64,000 bases of DNA, from positions 1,548,001-1,612,000 of the forward strand of contig NC_090967.1 of NCBI RefSeq assembly GCF_040807025.1. Direction: 5' to 3'. The notes under the pieces were generated by a model, which was given only the letters and a program-made list of their open reading frames with translations, was not told where the DNA came from and searched no databases. The position numbers and the translations under genes are program-made. How positions within the stretch are numbered: position 1 is the stretch's first letter; each line of letters begins with the position of its first letter. The DNA is from Struthio camelus (taxonomy: Eukaryota; Chordata; Aves; Struthioniformes; Struthionidae). Positions 10,746-23,100 of this stretch are shown piece after piece.

Positions 10746-13260
10746 CACAGGATCACAGAATCACAGAATGGTTTAGGTTGGAAGGGACCTCTGGAGATCA
10801 TCTAGTCCAACCTCCCTGCTCAAGCAGGCTCACCTAGAGCATATTGCCCAGGATCACATCCAGACGGGTTTTGAATATCTCCAGCAAAGGACACTCCACT
10901 ACCTCTCCGGGCAACCTGTTCCAATGCTCTGTCACCCTCACAGTGAAGAAGTTTTTTCTCAGGTTCAGGTGGAACTTCCTGTGGTTCAGTTTGTGCCCAT
11001 TGCCTCTTGTCCTGTGGCTGGGCACCACGGAGAAGAGACTGGCCTCATCCTCTTGACACTCCCCCTTCAGATACTTGTACACATTTATGAGATCGCCTCT
11101 CAATCTTCTCTTCTCCAGGCTGAACAGGCCCAGCTCTTGCAGTCTTTCTTCCTAGGAGAGGTGCTCCAGCCCTCTAATCATCTTGGTAGCCCTCCGCTGG
11201 ACTCTCTCCAGGAGTGCCATGTCTCTCTTGTACTGGGGAGCCCAGAACTGGACACAGTACTCCAGGGGAGGCCTCCCCAGGGCTGAGGAGAGGGGCAGGA
11301 TCACCTCCCTCCACCTGCTGGCAACACTCTGCCTCATGCACCCCAGGAGACCATTGGCCTTCTCGGCCACCAGGGCACACCGCTGCCTCATGCTTAACTT
11401 GTTGTCCACCAGCACTCCCAGCTCCTTCTCGGCAGGGCTACTTTCCAGCAGGTCAACCCCCAGCCTGTACTGCTGCAGGGGGTTCTTCCTGCCTAGGTGC
11501 AGGACCCTGCACTTGCCTTTGTTGAACTTCAGGAGGTTCCTCTCCGCCCACCTCTCCAGCCTGTCCAGGTCCCTCTCCATGGCAGCACAGTCTTCTGGTG
11601 TGTTAGCCTCTCCCCCCAGTTTCGTATCATCAGCAAACTTGCTGAGGGTGCACTCTGTGCCTTCCTCCAGGTCATTGATGAATACGTTGAACAAGACTGG
11701 ACCCAGGACTGACCCCTGGGGGACACCGCTAGCCACAGGCCTCCAACTTGACTCTGCACCATTCACCACCACCCTTTGAGCTCGGCCATCCAGCCACTTC
11801 TCAATCCACCTCACCAACCACTCATCCAACCCACACTTCCTGAGCTTACCTAGGAGGATGTGATGGGAGACAGTGTTGGAAGCCTTGCTGAAGGCCAGGG
11901 AGACCACATCCACTGCTCTGCCCTCATCTACCCAGCCAGTCATTCCCTCCCAGAAGGCTATCCAATTGGTCCAGCATGATTTCCCTTTGGTGAATCCACA
12001 CTGACTACTCCTGATCACCTTCTTGTCCTCCACATGCTTAGAGAGGACCTCCAGGAGGAGCTGTTGCATCAGCTTTCCAGGGAAGGAGGGGAGGCTGACA
12101 GGCCTGTCGTTCCCTGGCTCCTCCTTCTTGCCCTTTTGGAAGGCTGGGGTGACACTGGCTTTCTTCCAGTCCTCAGGCACCTCTCCTGATCTCCAGGACC
12201 TTTCCAAGGTGATGGGGAGTGGCCTAGCAATAACATCTGCCAGCTCTCTCAGCACTCGTGGGTGCATCCCGTCAGGGCCCATGGATTTATGGATGTCAAG
12301 TTTGGACAAAAGATCTCTAACCTGATCCTCCTCCACCAAGGCAGAGTCTTCCTTTCTGCAGCCTTCCTCTCCCGTCTCCAAGGTCTGCAATTCCTGAGGA
12401 CTGGCCTTAGCAGTGAAGACTGAAGCAAAGAAGGCATTCAGCAACTCTGCCTTCTCTATATCCTTTGTTACCAGGGCACCCACCCCATTCAGCAGCAGGC
12501 CGACGTTTTCCCTAGTCTTCCTTTTGTATTGATGTATTTGAAGAAGCCCTTTTTGTTGTCCTCGACATCCCTTGCCAGATTTAATTCCAACTGGGCCTTA
12601 GCCTTCCTTGTTGCATCCCTGCACACTCTGACAACGTCCCTGTATTCCTCCCAAGTGGCCTGTGCCCTTTTCCACATTCTGTGGACTTCCTTCTTCTGCC
12701 AGGAGTTCCTTGCTCATCCATGCAGGTCTCCTGCCCGCTTTGCTCGACTTCTTACTCAGAGGGATGCACCCGTCTTGAGCCTGGAGGAAGTGATGCTTGA
12801 ATATTAACCAGCTTTCTTGGACCCCTCTTCCTTCTAGGGCCCTACCCCACGAGATTCCCCTAAGTAGGTCCCTCAAGAGGCCAAAGTTAGCTCTCCTGAA
12901 GTCCAGGGTTGCGATCCTACTCATTGCCCTGTTTCCTCCTCGCAGGATCCTCAACTCCACCATCTCATGCTCACTGCAGCCAAGGCTGCCCCCAACCTTC
13001 ACCTCTCCAACCAGACCTTCTTTGTTTGTTAGTACAAGGTCTAGCATTGCACTTCTCCTTGTTGGCGTCTACACCACCTGGGTCAAGAAATTATCCTCAA
13101 TCCTCTGCAGGAACCTCCTTGACTGTTTGTGCCTAGCTGTGCTGTCTTGCCAACAGATGTCAGGGTAGTTGAAGTCTCCCAGGAGAACCAGGGCCTGTGA
13201 TCGTGAGGCTACTTCCAGCTGTCTGTAGAAGGCCTCAGCAGCAACATCCTCCTAATCAGG
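10746..13260 (-). mobile_element. CR1 LINE copy 1, 5'-truncated, about 2.5 kb
   Basis: The + strand start reads cacaggatcacagaatcaca, which reversed is the octamer-like 3' end of avian CR1. Read on the - strand it runs from within the endonuclease region of ORF2 (about 13260) through the reverse transcriptase to the 3'UTR. The reverse-transcriptase frame is open from about 12483 to 11152 and contains [17 protein letters not shown] and the active site [10 protein letters not shown]. The upstream part (12489-13047) lies in other frames, so at least one frameshift is present. The 5' end is truncated, the usual outcome for LINE integration. It lies between LMNB2 and TIMM13 and cannot move on its own. 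Confidence 0.93.
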
Positions 13261-14879
13261 TTTCTATGCCACCCATTCCATAAATGCAAAAGCGAGCCTG
13301 TGTTGCTGTAGGTGAATGCTCAGATTACAAAGGAGAGACTCAAAGACTAGAAGAAGTAGAACTGGAGGCAACTGAAAGCCTAACGTGGGGACTTCTGCAT
13401 CCATAATTTCCTCCTATCTGAGTGTTTACTTATATATTGCAGTTTCCTTGACTGTGCCAGGTAACTCTCCTACTTAATGCTTCCCCAGTTGTGCCAGTGC
13501 AGCTGGCTGAGCGTTGGTCTGGACAATAAGCCAGACCGGTGGCGTTTCCCAAGTTAAACACAGCACAGCATTTGAGAACCACCTTTTAAGCACAACCTCA
13601 CATACTGCGGCAGCAGGGAGGGACTTAAGCTATATGGCACAGGAAAATGCAACACAACTACATCCTGAAGTGGTACTTGCTGAAATGAGCGTTATAATCT
13701 GGGCTCCCCACCTGGTTCGTTGTTCTCTGGAATTGTGTCTGCCGTCCTTTGATGACAGGACAAGTGTTTGCTCTAGCTTAGATGATTCAGGTAAGAACCT
13801 CAATTTAGGTATCATTAAAGCCTGCATTAATCCTGTTATGGTATATCCTCCAGAAAAATAATGCTGTAGGATTTGGTTTAAGCAAGTGGAAGAAGGCAAC
13901 GTGTTAGTTGGCTTTTTGCAGGAGTAAATCCATTGTGTAGAAAGGAAATTGCTCTTTACCTCCCTGTCAGATGAGGAACCAAGCATTGTGTCAATGCTAA
14001 AGCCAAAACTACTCTCATCTTCACTAGCTAGGGCCTGCATTCAGAGAAGAGTGTTGTAAACCATATTATCCTCTGTGTGCATCTGTTCCCCTTTAAAAAA
14101 AGAATCAAGATACTTACATAACTATTCCTATCACCTCTTAGAAAATATACTCAGAAAATATACATCAGCTAAAGATGATTTGGTGGTTGCCCATGGTATG
14201 ATTTTGTAGTAGTACAGACTGGTGAAAATAAATGGCCTGTGAGCCCAGAAGACTGCATTGCTGTCTGTCCAGAATCTCTGTATTATTCCTTCACCTGCTA
14301 GAAAATGGAGGTTTGTTCAGTTCAGACAACAGTGGCTCAGAGATCACCATCGGGAGGGCCAAATCACTAACTGGAAATTTAGCTCAGGCTGATGATAAAC
14401 AAGTCAGCTCATGGCAGGGCTTCAGCGCATTTCCTGGTTCCTAAGAATTTCCTGGTTCCTGGATCCTGTTGGATCTTAATGATCTCCTCTTGTTCTCTCA
14501 AGTCAGGACCAAGTGGGCTAAATGGAAATAACCCCTTCAGTGGAGGGGCTTCAGAGGGACAATGGAATGGTTAAAGGAAGGGGAAGCTTATTTGATCCTG
14601 GTTTCCCAAGTTGTCCTCTTTGCTTTAGTTGGGAGTCATGCCATCGGTCAGTAAGGACAGCACTTTTCACAAGCACTATGTTTGCATAAAATCAAAAGGA
14701 TAGGGTTTTTTTTTTTTGGTGCTTCTGGAACACACCATATGATCCAGTAAATCTCTTCTAGTGATGTGGATAGTTAATTATCCCTTGTCTCTCTATATAC
14801 AGGAAGGTCCGCTGGGATAAATGATCCCAAACAGCCCATGTGGTCTCTCTCTCGTGGTTTAAATGAAAGAAGGAAACAA
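13261..14879. other. Spacer between CR1 copy 1 and the 3' end region upstream
   Basis: Mostly unique AT-rich DNA. It includes one exon-like segment on the - strand (13960-14034, listed separately), a T13 run near 14706, and otherwise no recognisable gene or repeat. Confidence 0.5.
13960..14034 (-). CDS. Exon-like 75-bp segment of unknown gene
   Basis: On the - strand an acceptor ending ctctgaatgcag (just above 14034) and a donor GAG/GTAAAG (just below 13960) enclose exactly 25 codons. The reading begins ALASEDESSFGF and ends SSSDRE, an acidic, Ser-rich and protein-like composition. I do not recognise the family. It lies downstream, in - strand terms, of the terminal-exon-like segment at 15033-15245, so the two cannot be simply the last exons of one transcript in that order. 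It may be chance, part of a decayed gene, or an exon of an extended transcript. Confidence 0.25.
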
Positions 14880-14894
14880 ACAAAATGCAAAACA

Positions 14895-14900
14895 TTTATT
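14895..14900 (-). promoter_or_regulatory. Polyadenylation signal, - strand
   Basis: AATAAA on the - strand (TTTATT on +), preceded by an AT-rich 3'UTR-like stretch. It would end either a long LMNB2 3'UTR (about 5.2 kb) or the unknown segment whose stop is at about 15033. A second - strand AATAAA at 19895-19900, about 210 bases after the LMNB2 stop, could give a much shorter LMNB2 3'UTR. Confidence 0.5.
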
Positions 14901-15032
14901 TGAGTGTGTTGTACAAAAAGTTTCCAGTCATAAAATGTATATTACAAATCATTGAAAAAGACAGGACATTTGGCATGCATATTCTTAAAAACAACAAGAA
15001 AAAAAACCTTTGAAATGATAAAGTCTAGATCA

Positions 15033-15245
15033 TCATGTAGTTTTCTTAAGCTCCATGGGAACATATCCATCATTTTGTCTTTTTATTTCATTTGCAACCT
15101 TTTTCACAATTCCTGATTTTAAAAACTTGAACTTTCCAAAAACTTCTGCAGCGGCTGTCCAAAGATAGTCAGTTAAACTGACCAATGACCTAGAAGCAGA
15201 GCTATCTAAATAAGACTGTGTTTTAAAAGTCACAATTCCAGTCAC
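15033..15245 (-). CDS. Terminal-exon-like open segment of unknown gene
   Basis: On the - strand about 60 codons read in a convincingly protein-like way, including SLTDYLWTAAAEVFGKFKF and ending YVPMELKKTT before TGA at 15033-15035. Many codons begin with G, the pattern of real coding sequence, although the surroundings are AT-rich. The next 130 bases look like a 3'UTR with AATAAA at 14895-14900. A possible acceptor ends aaaacacag just before TCTTATTTAGAT; it is weak. There is no good ATG, so it would have to be a last exon. I do not recognise the family. It could be a last exon of a missing gene, a decayed copy, or a chance frame inside the LMNB2 3'UTR. Confidence 0.35.
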   Translation of the reverse strand: MTGIVTFKTQSYLDSSASRSLVSLTDYLWTAAAEVFGKFKFLKSGIVKKVANEIKRQNDGYVPMELKKTT

Positions 15246-18200
15246 AAGGCATCACTGTTAATGAAAACAGAGTTCAACTAAAACAGTACAATTGTGCCCA
15301 AATGTAAAGCCTTTTGGCTTAAACTTGTTTAGAATAGCTTATTGCTTATAGTTTTAGTGTAAAACTGTGGCTGGAATACACAGCTGGAATACACAAAGAC
15401 GTCTACCTTACCAACACAGAATCACTACTTTATTAAAACTAACTAGAAATTTTGGAAGTTCAATGAAGTACATTTCCTTTTCCTGATCTCCAAGTCAATA
15501 CAGTGCTTGCGCTATTCTGAACTGAGTTACTCAACATTAAGCATCCTTTTCACTCTCTAAACATTAGCATTTCAAGAAAGGCATTATGTTTACAAATAAT
15601 AATCACATGTAAATATGGTCTTATGTTAAAAAACACTTTTACATTATTTTAAAGTGGTTTAAAGCTAAGCATATTGAAGGGCAAATAAAAATTCTGTTTC
15701 CCAGGCCATTTTAAGTATTTAACAAAAGAAAATCTCTAAGGTGATTTGTCTTCACATTCAGCTAAAATAACGCTTTAAAAAAATGCAATCACTATCTCAC
15801 CTTCCACTCACTGGTTTACAACAAGGCTTTGTTCACTGCTCACACATCGTTTGGGTTTGGACCCAACAGTGGCAATAAAATCCAGTATCCAATATGGATA
15901 TGCCTTCGTTTAGAGATAAGACTTTCAATAGGAGATACAGAAAGAAGTAATAAAATGGCTTAACAGTGAGGAAGTGAAAAAAGTGGCTACAAAACATATA
16001 GAGCATACACCAGCAACAAGTACTGAAATCCTTTTGACACACAAAAAGTTTTTCAAACGTTTTGGGGAGTAGAGAGAAGCCTCTTCTAACTGATCCCTAT
16101 TCAGGTTGCAGGTAATGGGCCTTTATACAGAATGAGCATTAAAAGCTTAGAAAAAAAAAGACGGTGTATTAAAAAAAAAACAGTAAGATCCCCCCCTGAA
16201 ATGAACATGAGGTGTCCTGTTGTTCGAGGATATACACACACATTAAGTGAATCTCCTTTCACAGTATGATCTGCTTCACAATGTGATGCAATTGTCATGG
16301 CAAACGAAAGCTGCAGACAAGCTAGCCTGGCTTTTCCATTACAGGCCATGGGAGGCAGATGTTTATTTTCTTCCTGAGACTTTTTTGTTACTGCTACCAA
16401 TGCTAATTATGCCAGCAGACTCCCATCTAATGGCAAAACAGTGCTGAAGACAAATGATCAATGCATCACTGTAAACTATTGTTCTTGCAGGGGCAAATCC
16501 AGAGTCCTGAACTAACCTCAGCAGACACTGGGAAGAAAAGCTGTGCAGCAACAAAGGAATCATAGACACACTATTGCTTGGAATAAGGAACCGCTTTTCA
16601 AAAATAAGTACAACGCAACAGCTAAGTTAACAAATACAGAAGCATCAGGAAAGGAAGTGGCATGAAATGACAGAGGCTGTATAACCATATCTCACTGATG
16701 CCGTATTACAAGCGGTTCTGCAGAAAGCTGCATTTCTTCTAACACGAGCATTTTCACACAGCACAAACTTAGGTACGCATATATCAGTACTTTATATCAT
16801 TCTCTGTTGATAATCTGCACAGTGAAAAGAACAGCCTAATTCTAGGAATCACTTTTACTATTTCATCCAGAATAAAGTTGTTTATTTTTCTGGAATAAGA
16901 ACATCCACATGGGGAGTTACACTGAAAGAACTATTCTGCTGTAAGATACACTGGTTAAATTCCCTAGTTAGAGAAGCCTCAAAATCATGTTTTCTGACAA
17001 GTCAAATCTGTTTCTTTTTCAAACTGTACACCTGACATCAGACACTGGAGTAAAAATGCTGACGATTCTCCAAATTCTCAAAAGTGGTTCACCTCCAGGA
17101 TGAAATAGGAAAAGAGGGCATAGGGACACTGGATTTTATTTGAAGAAAAAGCTTTAATTATACTGAAAATAATTACAGAAAAAAATTCCTGAAAGAGAGA
17201 AAAAGAGACAGTGCTTTTCTGGTTTGCTATAACCAAAAACCTCCTAATATGTAGCACCAACTTTAAACTGATAGTGCAGTTATATGGAAACTTAGCATCA
17301 AAAGCAAATGGAAAGAATGGTGTCTAAGAAAGAAAGACAGAAATGCAAACAGGAATTGGAATACAGTAGTTTGTCTTCTGATTTACAGCTAGGAATTATT
17401 TCTCATATTTTAAGTAGCCTTTCAGAAACTACTTTGGTGACAAAATCACCTACATTTAGTCTGTTCTATTCAGTTCTTCCCACAGTGTCAATCATTGCAT
17501 TATAGGAACAACTGTATATATCTAAACACGGTAGTGAAGAAGAAAATAGTGTTTCCAAAGTTACAGGAAACGATTTAAATCCAGGGTCAAATTCTGCAGA
17601 CTGTTACAGACTGTTACTAAAGGGCACAGTACTCATCACACAAGATCTGCAAGCACTGGTCCTTAAGGCTAGAAGACAACACATTCTTCCATACAGTAGA
17701 TGTTAAGAAAACTATGGCTCAGGTAGCATGAGGTCCTTCCTCATTCAAGCTGCCTTTCTAGCTCATTCTCTACAGAAAGAAATCACTGAAAAAAGCAAAT
17801 GATTCTCCAGTGAACTACACAGTCATTGCTTTTGTATTTAAGCTGCGGGACAATCTTAAAACAAGCAATCTGCAAACAGGCTAATGTAAACAAATAAATA
17901 CAGATCTTAAGGGGGAAAAAACCCCACCACCACCACAAACCCCCCTGAAACATTACAAAAATGTATTAGAAGCTGTGAGTCAGAAAGGAAAACGCCGTCC
18001 AGTGGCTGGAAGGTGCATCGTAAAGACACTTCTACATTGATTGCATTCATTTGCATAACAACAAATTTAGAAAAAGTAATTGATAACAATTTGTCTGAGA
18101 AACATAATTTCACTAGATACATATTAGGGAGAGAGAGACAGACATGATTTACTACATATTTAGCCTTCTACAAGGTGGGAAAATGACATTAGAAAAATGG

Positions 18201-20105
18201 CTAAGTTATTCCATTATCCCAAACAGCCAAATCTTCCTACTGCTTTTTCATAATGGATCTTCTGATTATGGACTAAAGCATAATTCTAAATTCGCATTAA
18301 CATTTAATTTCAGAAATTCAATCATCCCACTCAAGTATTTTTGAACTTTCAAAGAGAAGTAGCATCTTAAGATTTATTTTTAAATGACACAATAAATCTA
18401 TAAGCTTTAAAAAGTCACTTTCTTTCCCACCCTACTTGCATTGGAAAGCCATCAGTCAAAGCCACTAAACTGACCTTCTAGGTTATATCGGTCAGTCATA
18501 ATATTGTTCAGAGAACATAACATCCAAAAGCCACCGAAAACATCCAAACCTTGTAGCTTGTTTGATGAGTCTAAACTATTTGAATAATAAGATCAAGACT
18601 TCAAGAGCACAGGTGACAACAGGATTCTATGCTGGTATCAAACAGTACCCAAAATAACAACTAGTGGAAAAAAACATTTGCTTATACTTTAGCCAAAACA
18701 TTCTTTGGAGCAGTCAAGTATTCTTCCATCTTTAAGATGCACTACTGCATGAATAACCTTCCAGGAGGCAAGAGTTACCTCCACAGAAATAGATCAGAGG
18801 AAACCTTAAGCTAAAGGGACACTGTCAGATACAAAACATATCATATTGGAAAAAAAAAAAAAAAAAGACAAACTCCTACCAATACAAAATATTTTTTATA
18901 AAAAGGATTATTCCCTTTGTTCACTGTTAGAGTTTGCTCTGAACATCAGCGCTTATGTTCAAACCAACAGCAGTTCCTGTTAACTTTAATAAAAAGGCAT
19001 TAAAATATTTCTGTACTATTTTGTAAGTACTGTTTCTTAAAATATCTGACAATGTCCCTTTGAATAACAGAAGTATGAACAAGCTGCATCTAGGTCTGAT
19101 TTAAAAAAACATTTGCGCAGGATAATCTTTAAAACCTCAAATATTTATCATTGCCAAAAGTAAAAATATTTTTAACATCTAAAACATTAATCGTTCTGTT
19201 TAATGCCAAATAAATCAAAAACGTTAAACCAGATGCTTAACGTCATAACTACTGTACACCACAACTTGCATTTACGTTTTAACAAGGTCTAATTTGTGAC
19301 AATGTCAAAATCCCCTAAAAATACAATAGTTAAAATTCTGGTTTTGACACTTCAATACGTTAAGATGGCGTCTTTCTTCAGTAAGCAGAACTCATCGTTC
19401 TCCATCTGCCATAATAATGATACGGAGCTAAAGTTTTGACAGGATTTGGATGTCCTTACGACCAGGCTGTCAAATCCTACTTGGAGTAAGAAAACATGCC
19501 ATGACCCTGAGCCAAGACCTGTCTAAAATGCAGCTTCCCTTTGTTACTTCCATTGGTGGAACAGCATTTCTGATGAATTTGGTATCTAATTTTCCTAAGG
19601 TGGGCACGGCTGAGGATACCAGAAAGACCCTACCATTTCTTGAAGGATGGAGGAAGCACTATCTTGAGTCTCTCCTGAGGCCCTGCACATGAATGCACTT
19701 TAACTTCTTTTACTTTTTTTGTAAGCTATCAAGGTTATATGTGCATCAATTACAGTTTTACCATACCTTCAAGGAGTCCTGTTCCATTTTAGCTAAGAAT
19801 TTCTTCTCTGCTGCAGCTTTGTACAGATTTTACACTTTGTATGGGGCAAAACGTAGTATATAGTGTTTTCAACAAAGTGGGAAAAATAAAGAAATTTATT
19901 AAAAATTCTTGCAGTTTTGTTCATTTTAAGATTTTTTTGTTTGTTTTTTATAAAAATGTACCAAGAAGTAAATTTTAAAGAAATCAGATGATACATATAA
20001 AAATAGTTTTCAGTGGCTCTGGAAGGAACAAAAATTAGCAACAAAAAAAAAAACCCAAGGAAATAAAAGAAAAAATAGCAAATAATAGTTTTCTTCTTTC
20101 TTTCT

Positions 20106-20147
20106 TCACATAACTGAGCATCCTCTAGAGGTTGTTCTGGGATCCCC
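20106..20147 (-). other. LMNB2: LMNB2 exon 12: CaaX end
   Basis: 42 bp coding for [13 protein letters not shown] and TGA (20106-20108). The CaaX box CSVM predicts farnesylation, trimming and carboxymethylation at Cys597, which anchors B-type lamins to the inner nuclear membrane. Too short to stand out alone; found by frame and homology to the known lamin B2 end. Confidence 0.93.
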
Positions 20148-23100
20148 CTAAAATAAGACAGAGACAGTTTAACTCAACTACATTCTTACTAGCTCTTCGT
20201 ATTTTAAGTCTAGGCTGTGGTTATCATCTCAGTTGTAAAAGTATTTTTCCTAGTTTAGTTAGATTCAGGGACATTGCTAAATATAGAGAACGCATAGCAC
20301 AAATCGTGGTCTGCTGCCAGAATTTAGACTCTGCTACTCTGGCTGTTGTGGTTTTCTATGGCTTCTTGAGTTGCTAATTTCCATACCATCAACACTGATA
20401 CAGACGGTAAATGAATCATTAAATCATCCTCTATTTCAAATGTTGTTTCCATTTGAAACAACACATTCACACATTATATACTTCTGGTACATGTACACCA
20501 TGGAAGTTAGTCCACATCCTTGGTGCAGAGACCTGTGTTGTACAGCTGCTTCTTTGGCTACAAAAAGACGTTTCTTTTTCAGCTGCTTTGCTCTCTGAAT
20601 ATACTACTCAACCTCCTTAAAAAAGTTTTCAGTATTCAACTTCAAACCTGCACAGAACGAACTTTTTTTTTTTTTTTGTGAAAAGAGACAATAACAGTCA
20701 TTGATTGACTCAAGTTTGAAATAACTTTAACATGTTTTCTAGTATCACCTGCATAAAGGATTTCTCTCCTTTTCACTCTGTCAACTGTTGGCCGGTTATT
20801 TCACAATACTTGACTAAGAGTTATGGAAGCACAGAGATGGTTTTATTATGGAAAACCAAGTTTATTTCAAATATAGCAGTTATATGCTATCAGAAAATAA
20901 ACCAATAAGCTGGGGCTTGCAACAATACTCCCCCTTTCCCAGTGTTTAACAGTTACATTCCTAGAACATTTTCTCTGTGTAGAGCAAGAATGCCGCAGAT
21001 CTTTTTACAGAGGGACAAACGCAGGAATGGGAGGACCACTGACTGCTAAAACTAATCTTACTAACCCTAAAAATACTCTAAGCTATTGCAATGCTGAAAA
21101 TCTGTGATCCATAGGATATTTTCATAGATATCCTGGCATCCTGACATGACATTAGCTACTGCTTGAACTGTACAATTATTGATTCAAGTTGCTCTTCCTG
21201 AAAGAATTTGCTCAGTGTTTATTCTCTCTGTGCTTTGTAGTAGTGCTTCAGGGTTGCAGACTGTTTTGACATCATCCTCTGCAGGCATCCATTGGAAAAA
21301 TGGAGTGGAAAGCTCAGAGCTGGGAAAAGTTGAAGGGACCTTCACAGCCCAATGCCTGTTTAATCCAGCTGGCCAGGCACAAGTTAAACATCTGCTTTTT
21401 AAGCCATTTTATTACCTGCTGGTTGAAAAGGTCTTCCTCTCCAAACTCTACTTCATCCTCTTCCTCTTCATTCTCTCGCATGACCACTGATTTAGTAACA
21501 CTTCTCACTGCAACTTCCTACACAAATGGACAGATGAAGAGCTGGTCAGTATTCTAGCTGTCTCTTGAGTGTTTGCTATATCTTCAATATAAACCCTCCC
21601 AACTTTAATAGGGGTAATTAAAGCAACTTCCCTCCAGATTCAACATGTCAGTTTTGCAACCAAACACCAGGTAAGACTTTGGAAACCACAAAACATTCCT
21701 ATTTCTATTCACCAGAAGGCAAAGTCATGTAATTTAGCTTCAGCAATTTTCTTTCATTACCTACAGATCTGAAAAAGCGGGTCATGTTGTTGTGCTCATT
21801 ACTTACTTTTATACATGGTGATAGCAGACCCAGCTAGGAGCTGTCTGAGACATACTGAAATGCAAGAAACTAAATTAAAAGTTTCTCAGCATGACTGCAC
21901 AGCACTAAGGATTCTTCATTATTTCTACTAATATTCTGTATCAGTTGCCTACGTCAATTATCAGGACTGTCTTTCAAATCAGGCACTAAAAGGAATTTTA
22001 AAATCCTAGGAAGCTTCCTTTATTACCAAATTACTTTTAGCACTTCTTAGTAATAAGAAATTCTTCTGAGCCCTTGCACCTTTGGAATTGTAGGTGCAAA
22101 TTTGTACTTGTGGAGAAAGGTGCCCTAAACATACACTTCTAAGCAGAGATGCTACAAATAAACACAACGGGAAAGGACATGGGTTTGAGATTTTTTCAGA
22201 TACTTGTTTAATTATTTCTTCTGTTTGAATACCGAGTTAGTTTGTTTTCCATTTGTACAAATGATCCTCCCTCCTACCTTGTCCTGTGCTGCTGTTCTTG
22301 CACAAAGTGCTTCCACAGAATTGCCAGCAAGAAAGGCAGTATGCAAACTGGTACAATTCTGGTCTGTTTCACTTTCCTATTCCTACCGAACTGCTGAGAT
22401 AGTGGCACATTTACGAATAACAGCCAAAGTACGATCCTCCCTTGCAAGAGTCTTCTACAAGGATGGTTTTAAAAAAATCAGTTGCGGGCAGATGTAGGAC
22501 AATGCAGAATACACAGGAACCTGTGCCAAATGGAAACTTCTGATATAGTTTCAACATTGAAAAGACTGCTGTCTTTCTGCATTCATATTATTTATGAATA
22601 TAAATCCTAGAATATGGGAAGCACTAACTTTGGGTTGCCAGCAATACTTATTTTGTCTCTTCTACATAAAATACATACTCAAATTCCAAACAAATCCTCT
22701 ACTGGTTTGGAGGTTTTGTAAAATAGGAAAAAAAAAAGTCTATGGGTGTGATCAGGATGACGATCACAGTTCTCTGAAGTTTCCTAAAATCTCATAGATA
22801 CTAGATATTTAATTAATTCAATGTTATAAATTATCTTATTCTAGAAGACAATAAAGGAAATCTTAAAATAATGATCTTTTAAAAAAATTCATTAAAGACT
22901 TTGGGATATAACCCAGCCCACAGCCCTTTTCTAGAGGCAAAGCCTACCTCTCCATCAGAGTTTATGAGGTATGTGCGGATATTTCCTCCAGTACCCCAGC
23001 TGCTTTGATTCTTCCACACAAGAACAGAAGGGGGGCTATGAGATACGCCTGCATCTGCACCCCAGATCTAGTGAGAAAGATACACTGTTACCAGCTGTTT

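Larger units (their letters stand above)
14880..20105 (-). other. LMNB2: Region downstream of the LMNB2 stop; possible long 3'UTR
   Basis: About 5.2 kb of AT-rich, largely repeat-free sequence between the LMNB2 stop and the - strand AATAAA at 14895-14900. Absence of transposons over 5 kb, while flanking introns are full of CR1, fits transcribed and constrained 3'UTR sequence. Two - strand AATAAA signals (19895-19900 and 14895-14900) allow short and long forms. Extent is inferred, not shown. Confidence 0.45.

Noticed and set aside
9426..10837. Long open frames on both strands around TIMM13 (up to 330 codons)
   Set aside because: They overlap TIMM13 exons and a CpG island, where stop codons are rare by composition. 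Translations are Pro/Arg/Ala-rich without motifs.
11183..11779. Long + strand open frames over the CR1 copies (also near 35149, 49159, 56566)
   Set aside because: They are antisense shadows of the CR1 reverse-transcriptase frame and recur at the same place in every copy.
11152..12483. A host reverse-transcriptase-like gene (443 codons)
   Set aside because: It is the ORF2 of a truncated CR1 LINE with the characteristic CR1 3' end, not a domesticated gene; upstream frames are broken.
19450..19692. 80-codon + strand frame downstream of LMNB2
   Set aside because: No recognisable domain, opposite to the LMNB2 3'UTR, no splice or poly(A) context.
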